From Holophagaceae bacterium (GTDB lineage Bacteria > Acidobacteriota > Holophagae > Holophagales > Holophagaceae): a stretch of 23,505 nucleotides of DNA. Positions 6,790 to 13,104 of the stretch are shown piece by piece. The first letter of the stretch is position 1, and each line of letters opens with the position of its first letter. The position numbers and the translations under genes were made by a program. Below the pieces are notes generated by a model. The model was given only the letters and a program-made list of their open reading frames with translations, did no database searches and had not been told where the DNA came from. Where the stretch lies: contig PMJK01000068.1 in NCBI GenBank assembly GCA_003158505.1, forward strand, positions 7,913-31,417, written 5' to 3'.

Positions 6790-7851
6790 ATGCGCCGTGA
6801 GGCTGGCCCCGAGCCCCATGTCGGCGGTGTTCCCCTGGTGGGAAATGTTGTTCAGGTAGCGAAATGTGAGGGTGGTGTGGGGGGTCCAGTGCCAGTGGAC
6901 GCCCAAATCCAGCTGGAGGCTCGGCTGGTCGAAATGCTGGTAGGGCTGGGGCGGCAGGTAGCCACTTTGCCAATAGAGCTGGAAGTAGGGCTGGACCGTC
7001 CGCCACTTCCGGTATTCCCAGGTGGCGTGGAGCCCAACCCCGTCCCGGAAGCCGAGGGCCGTGTAGTCGGGGCTCCCACGGGGGCGCTCGATGAAGGCCC
7101 CGCCAAAGTAGAAGACGTACCGCGCGGCAGCCCGCCACTGGGCCGTGATGCCGTAGCTCTGGTCCCAACCCGAACGGTAGACATCGTAGGTGTGGGTGAG
7201 GGGCGGCTTCAGGCTGAAGGTGCCCGAGATCGTCCAATCCGGGGCCTGAAAAAGGCGCTGGGTGATTCCGAGCACCGGGTCCTGGGTCTTTCCCACGATC
7301 CGCTCATCGCTGAAGAAGGTCACCTTCCCGTTGTGGGCGACGGCGAGGGTGACCTGGTTCTGCAGCACCAGGTCGCGCCCGTACTGTTCGAAACCGATCC
7401 TGTGGAAATCCTCGATGAGGGGGTCCAGAAAACCGCCCGTGTGGTTCTGGAGCGACAGGAAGAACCACAGGTCCGTGCGGTCGGTCAGACCATAGCGGCC
7501 CTGCAGCTCGAAGCGGGCGATCTCCTCATCCAGGAAGTAGAGCGTCGGAACATTCGGATACCTGGCGGCGATGGCCGCGAAATAATCGCGGGTGACGGAG
7601 ATGCGTCCAGACACGTCGCGAGGCGGGTTGTTCTCGAAGAGGTCGGAGTACTGAAAGGTATTGGTCTCGATCCAGTTCAGGGCCCAGCGCCAGTGGCCTT
7701 GACCCAGGGGTATTGGGTCCACGGGTTGGTAGGCCATGGTGGGCAGGTACAGTGGGAACATCTCCCGGGTGGGGAATGGGCCCATCTCGTGGAGGGGTTC
7801 CTCCGCCGCCAATCCCAGGACGGCCAGGAAGGCCAACAGTGACCGGCGCAT
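6784..7851 (-). CDS. DUF3187-like outer-membrane beta-barrel protein
   Basis: A 355-residue protein with an N-terminal signal peptide (MRRSLLAFLAVLGLAA, residues 1-16). GGFLDPLIEDFHRIGF (139-154) resembles the signature segment of the DUF3187 family as I remember it. The rest is alternating aromatic strands (FELQGRYGLTDRTDLWFFLSL, GVGLHATWEYRKWRTVQPYFQLYW), and it ends in Phe (LTAHF), a typical barrel-assembly signal. The function of the family is not established. ATG 7851 is preferred; an in-frame GTG at 7854 lies directly before it. The start is 15 bases after the hbd stop codon, so the two are probably cotranscribed although their functions look unrelated. A generic outer-membrane porin or lipid-handling barrel is the alternative reading. 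Confidence 0.65.
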   Translation of the reverse strand: MRRSLLAFLAVLGLAAEEPLHEMGPFPTREMFPLYLPTMAYQPVDPIPLGQGHWRWALNWIETNTFQYSDLFENNPPRDVSGRISVTRDYFAAIAARYPNVPTLYFLDEEIARFELQGRYGLTDRTDLWFFLSLQNHTGGFLDPLIEDFHRIGFEQYGRDLVLQNQVTLAVAHNGKVTFFSDERIVGKTQDPVLGITQRLFQAPDWTISGTFSLKPPLTHTYDVYRSGWDQSYGITAQWRAAARYVFYFGGAFIERPRGSPDYTALGFRDGVGLHATWEYRKWRTVQPYFQLYWQSGYLPPQPYQHFDQPSLQLDLGVHWHWTPHTTLTFRYLNNISHQGNTADMGLGASLTAHF

Positions 7852-7866
7852 CACATTCCCGGGCGC

Positions 7867-8724
7867 TCAGGCCTTGTTGTAGTCGTAGAAACCGCGGCCG
7901 CTCTTCCGGCCCAGCCAGCCCGCATCCACGTATTTGATGAGCAGGGGGCAGGGACGGTACTTGGGATCGCCCAGTCCCTCATGCAGCACGTTGAGGATGT
8001 AGAGGCAGGTGTCCAGGCCGATGAAGTCCGCCAGGGTCAGGGGCCCCATGGGGTGGTTCATGCCGAGCTTCATGATTCCGTCGATGCTCTCGACCGTGGC
8101 CACGCCTTCATAGAGGGCGTAGATGGCCTCGTTGATCATGGGCAGCAGCACGCGATTGCTCACGAAGCCCGGGAAGTCGTTGCAGGCGATGGGCGTCTTG
8201 CCCAGCTGCTTGGCTAGTTCCATCACCGCGTCGAAGGTGGTGTCATCGGTGGCCAGACCCCGGATGATCTCGACGAGCTGCATGACCGGCACGGGGTTCA
8301 TGAAGTGCATGCCGATGAAGGACCCTGGGCGCTTGGTGACGGCCGCCAGCTTGGTGATGGAGATGCTGCTTGTGTTGGAGGCCAGGATCGTGCCCGGTTT
8401 GCACACCAGATCCAGGGTGTCGAAGAGCTGCTTCTTGACCTCCCATTTTTCCGTCGCGGCCTCGATGACGAGGTCGCAGTCCGCCAGGTCATCCAGCCGG
8501 GTCGTTACCTTCACGCGGTCCAGGACGGCGGCCTTCGCATCGGCCGTCAGCTTGCCCTTGTCCACGCCGCGCTGGAGGTTCTTGTCGATGGTGGCGAGGC
8601 CTTTGCGCGCATATCCCTCGGTGATGTCCTGCATGAGGACCGCGTAGCCCGCCTGGGCGAAGACGTGGGCAATGCCATTGCCCATCTGGCCTGCGCCGAT
8701 GACGCCGATGGTCTGGATGCTCAT
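7867..8724 (-). CDS. hbd: 3-hydroxybutyryl-CoA dehydrogenase
   Basis: A 285-residue NAD-dependent dehydrogenase that oxidises 3-hydroxyacyl-CoA, or reduces acetoacetyl-CoA, in beta-oxidation and butyrate metabolism. The Rossmann loop GAGQMG (10-15) is followed by Asp33 at the end of the second strand, which favours NAD over NADP. Catalytic elements are NTSS (117-120), His140 in MHFMNP and Glu152, the His-Glu pair 12 residues apart as in mammalian short-chain hydroxyacyl-CoA dehydrogenase. DFPGFVSNR and GMNHPMGPL mark the C-terminal dimer domain. The length is standard for the single-domain bacterial form. GGAGGG lies eight bases before ATG 8724. It heads a minus-strand run with DUF3187 and aldolase genes, and a CCAAGG palindrome lies just upstream. 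Confidence 0.95.
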   Translation of the reverse strand: MSIQTIGVIGAGQMGNGIAHVFAQAGYAVLMQDITEGYARKGLATIDKNLQRGVDKGKLTADAKAAVLDRVKVTTRLDDLADCDLVIEAATEKWEVKKQLFDTLDLVCKPGTILASNTSSISITKLAAVTKRPGSFIGMHFMNPVPVMQLVEIIRGLATDDTTFDAVMELAKQLGKTPIACNDFPGFVSNRVLLPMINEAIYALYEGVATVESIDGIMKLGMNHPMGPLTLADFIGLDTCLYILNVLHEGLGDPKYRPCPLLIKYVDAGWLGRKSGRGFYDYNKA

Positions 8725-8743
8725 TGGGGGATCCCTCCAACCG

Positions 8744-8759
8744 CCAAGGTTACCCTTGG
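8744..8759. promoter_or_regulatory. Palindrome upstream of hbd, candidate operator
   Basis: CCAAGG (8744-8749), TTAC, CCTTGG (8754-8759) is a perfect 6+6 inverted repeat in the 87-base divergent spacer, 20 bases before the hbd start. Size and position suit a dimeric regulator. The spacer also has TACAAT (8786-8791), a fair -10 for the DoxX-like gene but without a -35 at the right distance. Confidence 0.3.
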
Positions 8760-8811
8760 AACCCTGTGCTATCCGTCATCGTGACTACAATGAAATCTCA
8801 CCGAGGATTCC

Positions 8812-9168
8812 ATGGCTGCCTCCAAGACCCGCACAGATTGGGCCCTTTTCCTGCTTCGCCTGGCCGTGGGTGGCATGGCCGTGCTGCAGGGCTTCGAAGT
8901 CCTCCGCCACGCCCACGGCGCCATCACCCTGTCCCATGCCTCCACCTGGGGCTGGGCCCTGGGCGAACTGGTCTGCGGCGCCCTGATCCTCGTGGGTCTT
9001 TGGGTCCCGCTGATGGGGCTGATCCTGGTGGCGGTGCTGGGCTGGCCCCTCGTGCACTCCTGGATCCACGGCGCGGGGCTGCTATCGAACCTGGGGGGCC
9101 TCTTCCGCCTGCTGGTGGGCCTGGCCTGCGCCATCGGCGGCGGCGGCATGTGGGCCATGGACCGTTGA
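8812..9168 (+). CDS. DoxX-like small membrane protein
   Basis: A 118-residue protein with four hydrophobic segments at about residues 10-31, 46-67, 70-84 and 93-115. The opening FLLRLAVGGMAVLQGFEVL, the short loop and WGWALGELVCGALILVGLW resemble the DoxX/SURF4-like family of four-helix inner-membrane proteins; the family has varied and mostly unclear roles. GAGG lies seven bases before ATG 8812. It is read away from hbd and is followed after 40 bases by the exonuclease gene, which has its own good ribosome site; the two may share a transcript. Assignment to DoxX rests on topology and a few residues, so another four-helix family is possible. Confidence 0.6.
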   Translation: MAASKTRTDWALFLLRLAVGGMAVLQGFEVLRHAHGAITLSHASTWGWALGELVCGALILVGLWVPLMGLILVAVLGWPLVHSWIHGAGLLSNLGGLFRLLVGLACAIGGGGMWAMDR

Positions 9169-9208
9169 CTACCTGATCTCTGCCCGGGTCGTTTGAAGGA
9201 GCTGAAAC

Positions 9209-10024
9209 ATGCTGCGACCACCCCACCACCAGCTCTTCGCGTTCGATGCCGAGTGGGTGCCGGACCCCGCCACCGGCCGGCGGGTGCTGGATCTGCCAAA
9301 GGACCTGCCCGACGACGAGGTGCTGACCCGCATGTGGGCCTATGGCGGCGCCACGGAGACGGAGCCCCGGCCCTACCTGAAGACGATCCTCTGTCGGGTG
9401 GTGTCCATCGCCGCCGTGATCCGCACGATGAAACAGGGCGAGGTGCAGCACCGGCTCTATGCCCTGCCCGAGGACCCAGAGGCCCTGCCCGAGGACGAGC
9501 TGCTCCGCCGTTTCCTGGTGGCCATCGGCGACCGGAAACCCCAGCTGGTAGGCTTCAACTCCCGGGAATCAGACCTGCCCATCCTGGTCCAGCGGGCCAT
9601 GGTCCATCGCCTCTCCATCCCCGGCCTGGGGCGCAGCGCGGAGAAATGGGCGCCGGGCGACTTCTTTGACCGCTACGGCAACCAGCACATCGACCTCCGT
9701 GAGATCACCGGCGCCTGGGGGAAAGCCTCCTCGACGCTGCATGAACTGGCCACGGCCTGCGGCATCCCAGGCAAGCTGGGCACCGATGGGAAGAGCGTCA
9801 TCGACCTCTGGCGGGCCGGGGACATCAAGGGTATTGTCCGCTACAACCAGTTCGACGCCCTGACGACCTTCTTGGTCTGGCTGCGGGCCATGACCTTGTC
9901 CGGCCACCTCACACCGGAACAGCTGGAGGCCGAGGAGGCCCAAATAAGGGCCCTCGTCCAGCAGAAGGCCGACCTGGACCCCGCCTTCGGGCTGTACCTC
10001 GAGGGGTGGACCCGGCTTTCCTGA
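9209..10024 (+). CDS. Predicted 3'-5' exonuclease, PolB-exonuclease-like (PF10108 type)
   Basis: A 271-residue protein with the three exonuclease motifs of the DnaQ-like fold in order. Exo I is FDAEWVPD with Asp13 and Glu15, Exo II is GFNSRESDLPIL with Asp122, and Exo III is YNQFDALTT with Asp216. The spacing and the SRESDLP form of Exo II match the family described as similar to the exonuclease domain of DNA polymerase B, which occurs without a polymerase. No polymerase domain is present. The substrate is unknown; DNA repair or nucleic-acid turnover is inferred. AAGGAG lies eight bases before ATG 9209. The usual FDIET of Exo I reads FDAEW here, but the metal ligands are kept. Confidence 0.85.
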   Translation: MLRPPHHQLFAFDAEWVPDPATGRRVLDLPKDLPDDEVLTRMWAYGGATETEPRPYLKTILCRVVSIAAVIRTMKQGEVQHRLYALPEDPEALPEDELLRRFLVAIGDRKPQLVGFNSRESDLPILVQRAMVHRLSIPGLGRSAEKWAPGDFFDRYGNQHIDLREITGAWGKASSTLHELATACGIPGKLGTDGKSVIDLWRAGDIKGIVRYNQFDALTTFLVWLRAMTLSGHLTPEQLEAEEAQIRALVQQKADLDPAFGLYLEGWTRLS

Positions 10025-10040
10025 GCCAATTTGGCACGGC

Positions 10041-10071
10041 TTGAGCAAACCTGCTCCCGGGCCGATACACT
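10041..10071 (+). promoter_or_regulatory. Weak candidate promoter before the 100-residue protein
   Basis: TTGAGC (10041-10046) and TACACT (10066-10071) are four of six to consensus each, with a long 19-base spacer. The predicted start of transcription would fall almost on the Shine-Dalgarno CAGGAG (10078-10083), so the call is weak; readthrough from the exonuclease gene 65 bases away is as likely. Confidence 0.2.
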
Positions 10072-10088
10072 TTTGACCAGGAGTTGCC

Positions 10089-10391
10089 ATGACCCAGGAG
10101 ATCCGTCCCGAGGACCTGATCGTCACTGAGCAGGACGGTACTCGCCGCATCAACCACGACGTGATCGAAAGCTACGGCCTGTTCAATCTGCCCCGCGCCA
10201 CCATGCGCCAAGCCCTGATGGTCTATTACGACAACGCCAGCCGGCAGGGCCGGGGGCCCGCCCAGACCGTGCGCACCTTCATCACCCTGGCCAGCTCCAT
10301 CACCCGTTTTCCCCGCCAAGTGGCCGTCAATTTCACTCGGGGCGTGGCGTACCGGCGGAATATGCGCATGCTGCGGAGATACAGCCGCTAA
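10089..10391 (+). CDS. Small protein of unknown function, 100 residues
   Basis: I do not recognise this protein. CAGGAG (10078-10083) lies five bases before ATG 10089, and codon use matches the neighbours, which supports a real gene. The N-terminal third is acidic (EIRPEDLIVTEQDG), the middle looks helical, and the C-terminus is strongly basic (AYRRNMRMLRRYSR, seven Arg in the last 15 residues). There is no signal peptide or membrane segment. The basic tail suggests contact with nucleic acid or membranes, but that is inference. It follows the exonuclease by 65 bases and converges with the YmdB-type gene, with a perfect hairpin between them. Confidence 0.7.
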   Translation: MTQEIRPEDLIVTEQDGTRRINHDVIESYGLFNLPRATMRQALMVYYDNASRQGRGPAQTVRTFITLASSITRFPRQVAVNFTRGVAYRRNMRMLRRYSR

Positions 10392-10404
10392 AGGCGCTCT
10401 CCCA

Positions 10405-10427
10405 CAGAAATCGCTGCGCGATTTCTG
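10405..10427. terminator. Perfect triloop hairpin between convergent genes
   Basis: CAGAAATCGC (10405-10414), loop TGC, GCGATTTCTG (10418-10427): a 10 bp perfect stem in the 47-base gap between the two stop codons. No T-run follows the stem on the plus strand. Confidence 0.55.
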
Positions 10428-10438
10428 CGCATGAAAAA

Positions 10439-11209
10439 CTACAGCCTGCGCAGGATCCGTTCGATTGTGGTGGCCTTGCGCCCTTCGGTGGCGACGAGCA
10501 CGGCGTGGAGCTGCAGGTCCCCTTCGGCGACTTCGTACCGGGGGCGCTGCACCTTCAGGAAGCGGCCCAGGCTGGCGTCCTTCTTCATGCCGATGACGCC
10601 CTCGTAAGGCCCGGTCATGCCGATGTCCGTCACGTAGGCGGTGCCACCGGGTAGGACCTTGGCGTCGAGGGTGGGCACATGGGTGTGCGTGCCCAGGACG
10701 GCCGCGGCACGGCCGTCCAGATGGTGGCCCATGGCCTGGGCCTCGCTGGTGGCCTCAGCGTGCATGTCCACGATGATCAGGTCGGCGCGCTCCTTCTGCA
10801 GGATCCCGTCCACGCAGCGAAAGGGACAATCGCAGGCGGGCATGTGCACCCGGCCCATGAGGTTGATGATCAGCACTTCGGCGCCCGAGGGGGTGTGCAG
10901 TTTCACCCAGCCGTTGCCCGCCGTGTCCGGGGGATGGTTGGCAGGGCGCAGGAGACGGGGCTCCTGGCGGAAATAGGCGTCGATGCCCTTCACGTCAAAG
11001 GCGTGGTTGCCCGTGGTGATGACATTCACGCCGTAGCGGTCGAACCATTCCCGGGCGATGGTGTCCGTGATGCCATGGCCGTGGGCGGCATTCTCGCCGT
11101 TCACCACCACCAGATCGGCCCCGGTCTCCCGGCGCAGGTCGGGCACGAAGACCTCCACCAGCCGCCGCCCCGGTTCCCCCACCACATCGCCCAGCGCCAG
11201 AATCCGCAT
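10439..11209 (-). CDS. ymdB: YmdB-type metallophosphoesterase (2',3'-cyclic nucleotide phosphodiesterase family)
   Basis: A 256-residue binuclear-metal phosphoesterase of the TIGR00282/YmdB family. Metal-ligand motifs are GDVVGEPGR (7-15, Asp8), NGENAAHGHGIT (37-48, Glu39 and Asn40), GNHAFD (67-72, Asn68), DMHAEATSE and GTHTHVPT. RPANHPPDTAGNG is also typical. Bacillus YmdB hydrolyses 2',3'-cyclic nucleotides and affects biofilm and motility; the role in this organism is not known. ATG 11209 gives the expected MRILALGD start, with GGAG only two bases before it. It stands alone, divergent from the S55-like gene and convergent with the 100-residue protein gene. Confidence 0.9.
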   Translation of the reverse strand: MRILALGDVVGEPGRRLVEVFVPDLRRETGADLVVVNGENAAHGHGITDTIAREWFDRYGVNVITTGNHAFDVKGIDAYFRQEPRLLRPANHPPDTAGNGWVKLHTPSGAEVLIINLMGRVHMPACDCPFRCVDGILQKERADLIIVDMHAEATSEAQAMGHHLDGRAAAVLGTHTHVPTLDAKVLPGGTAYVTDIGMTGPYEGVIGMKKDASLGRFLKVQRPRYEVAEGDLQLHAVLVATEGRKATTIERILRRL

Positions 11210-11357
11210 ATCTCCAGCCTAAGCCGGGTTCCAAGCCTTGACCATCTGCCAACTTCCATAGGCTTGTGGAACGAAAATCCCTTGCGCGACACCTGATGGT
11301 CACAGGGAGGTCCGCGAGGGGCCGTCTGTTAGGCTTCTTTTTTCGCTTGAGATCCCC
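11210..11357. promoter_or_regulatory. Divergent spacer with a possible U-tract hairpin before the S55-like gene
   Basis: This 148-base spacer serves both the ymdB-type gene and the S55-like gene. TTGACC (11238-11243) is a good -35 but lacks a clear -10 at the right distance. GAGGGGCC (11316-11323) can pair, with G-U pairs, with GGCTTCTT (11332-11339); the T-run of 11338-11343 overlaps the 3' arm. This could be a weak attenuator 15 bases before the S55-like start codon. The ribosome site of that gene is weak (GAGA). Confidence 0.25.
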
Positions 11358-13097
11358 ATGAAACTGGCCGCCATCGTCTTTGCGTTCTTCTCCCTGACCG
11401 GTCTGTTCGCCCAGGGACCGGCCACCCTGAGCGTGGCGGAGATCCGGGTGGGCATGAAGGGCTACGGGAAGACCGTCTTCCAGGGCGGGAAGATCGAACG
11501 CTTCGAGTTCGAGGTGCTGGGCGTGCAGAAAAACTCCGCCCCGGGGCGAAGCCGCATCATGGTGCGGGCTTCCGGGGGTCCCTTGGCGGAAACGGGCATC
11601 CTGGCGGGCATGAGCGGCAGCCCCTGCTACATCGACGGCAAGCTCATCGGCGCCCTGAGCACGGGCATCCCCTGGGAGAAAGAGGCCATTGGTGGCATCA
11701 CTCCTATCGCGGAGATGCTGGACCAGCTGAGGGACATCCCGGAAACCGCCCCCAGCCGGACGCCCCTCATCCTGCCCAAACTGGAACCGCCCAAGGTGCT
11801 CAAGGCCGCCCTGCTGGGACAGATGCTGGATTTCCAGACCTTGATGGGCGAGCCGGACCCCCAGGCGCTGCCCATGGCCCTGGCGGGAAGCCCCCTCGGC
11901 ACTGCGGCCCAGCGGCTGTGGACCGGATGGCCCGTCACCTTCGCCGCCGGTCCTGCCCTTTCCGGAGGGCGGGAGGAAGCGAGTCCCCTGGAGCCCGGGG
12001 GCATGGCCACCATCACCCTCATGCAGGGTGATCTGGATCTCGGGGCCTCGGGCACCATCACCTACGTCTCCGGGAAACGGATCCTGATGTTCGGCCATCA
12101 GCTCTTCAACCTCGGACCGGTGGATCTTCCGCTCTGGTCGGCCACGGTCGCCACCACCGTCTCGACCTACGAGACCTCGTTCAAGCTGGCCCTGCCGGTG
12201 GCGCCCATCGGGGCCCTGCGTCTGGACCGCAGCTCAGGCGTGGCGGGCATCCTGGGCGCCGAGGCCCACATGGTGCCCCTGCGCATCGGCCTGAACATTG
12301 GCGGCAGACGCACCCTGAATTTCCGGTTCGAAATCATGGACCACCCGGTGGCCACCGCCTCCCTGGCCGCCACCGCCGTGGCGCAGACCCTGGATGCCCA
12401 CACCCGGGGACTCGGCCTCCAGAGTCTTTCCATGCAGGGCAACATCAAGCTGGTGGGTCAACCGGCCATTGTGATCGAGAACGTTATCGCGGACCTGAAC
12501 CCCTCCCGCATGGCCCAGTACGTGGGTGCCATGCTCCAGGCGATCTGCCTGAATCCCTTCGAGAAGCCGGTGTTCGAAGGGATCTCGCTCACCATCAAGG
12601 CCGAGGAACGCCTGGATCTGACGGCCATCGCGGGCGTCCGGCTGCTGAAGGCCCGGGCCAAGCGGGGCGAGATCCTGCCGGTGCTGGTGACGCTTCAGAA
12701 CATCCAGGGCGTGCGCGAAACAGCCACCTTCAACATCCAGGTGCCGTCTTCTGCCGCCAAGGGCAAGGCCATTCTGATGGTGGGCGACGGATTCAGCCTC
12801 ACGGCCGCCGATCCTGACGAGCGGATGATCGAGGTGGCCAGTCTCGGAGATGTGGTCCGTCTGCTGAACGGGGCCATGCGGAACAACCATGCCTATGCCC
12901 TGCTGGTGCAGGCTCAGACGGGAGCAGGGTTGCGCGGGAGTCGCATCGAGGGCATCCCGCCGACCGTGGCCAGTCTGGTGAGCGGGGATGGCGCCTCCAG
13001 TGATAACCGTCTCCAGCGCCGCATCATCGGGCGCGCCCTGCTCCCGCTGGAGCGCGAGGTGCGGGGGATCAGCCAATTGGAAGTGGAGATTGAATGA
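11358..13097 (+). CDS. Secreted SpoIVB peptidase S55-like protein
   Basis: A 579-residue protein with a signal peptide (MKLAAIVFAFFSLTGLFA, 1-18). GMKGYGKTVFQGG (32-44) leads into ETGILAGMSGSPCYIDGKLIGAL (78-100), the S55 signature in which the GMSGS Ser is the expected nucleophile. GTITYVSGKRILMFGHQLF (232-250) carries His247 and resembles the SpoIVB segment that holds the catalytic His, but it comes after GMSGSP instead of before it. About 180 residues of beta-rich sequence follow (DHPVATASLAATAV and on), then a C-terminal region rich in strands. SpoIVB itself cleaves a sporulation regulator; nothing here suggests sporulation. It is eight bases upstream of a secreted propeller-like protein and probably forms a unit with it. 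Whether it is an active protease is open. Confidence 0.8.
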   Translation: MKLAAIVFAFFSLTGLFAQGPATLSVAEIRVGMKGYGKTVFQGGKIERFEFEVLGVQKNSAPGRSRIMVRASGGPLAETGILAGMSGSPCYIDGKLIGALSTGIPWEKEAIGGITPIAEMLDQLRDIPETAPSRTPLILPKLEPPKVLKAALLGQMLDFQTLMGEPDPQALPMALAGSPLGTAAQRLWTGWPVTFAAGPALSGGREEASPLEPGGMATITLMQGDLDLGASGTITYVSGKRILMFGHQLFNLGPVDLPLWSATVATTVSTYETSFKLALPVAPIGALRLDRSSGVAGILGAEAHMVPLRIGLNIGGRRTLNFRFEIMDHPVATASLAATAVAQTLDAHTRGLGLQSLSMQGNIKLVGQPAIVIENVIADLNPSRMAQYVGAMLQAICLNPFEKPVFEGISLTIKAEERLDLTAIAGVRLLKARAKRGEILPVLVTLQNIQGVRETATFNIQVPSSAAKGKAILMVGDGFSLTAADPDERMIEVASLGDVVRLLNGAMRNNHAYALLVQAQTGAGLRGSRIEGIPPTVASLVSGDGASSDNRLQRRIIGRALLPLEREVRGISQLEVEIE

Positions 13098-13104
13098 GGG
13101 TTCT

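Noticed and set aside
11358..13097. Evidence of sporulation genes from the SpoIVB-like match
   Set aside because: No PDZ-SpoIVB arrangement or other sporulation gene is present, and the surroundings are Gram-negative.
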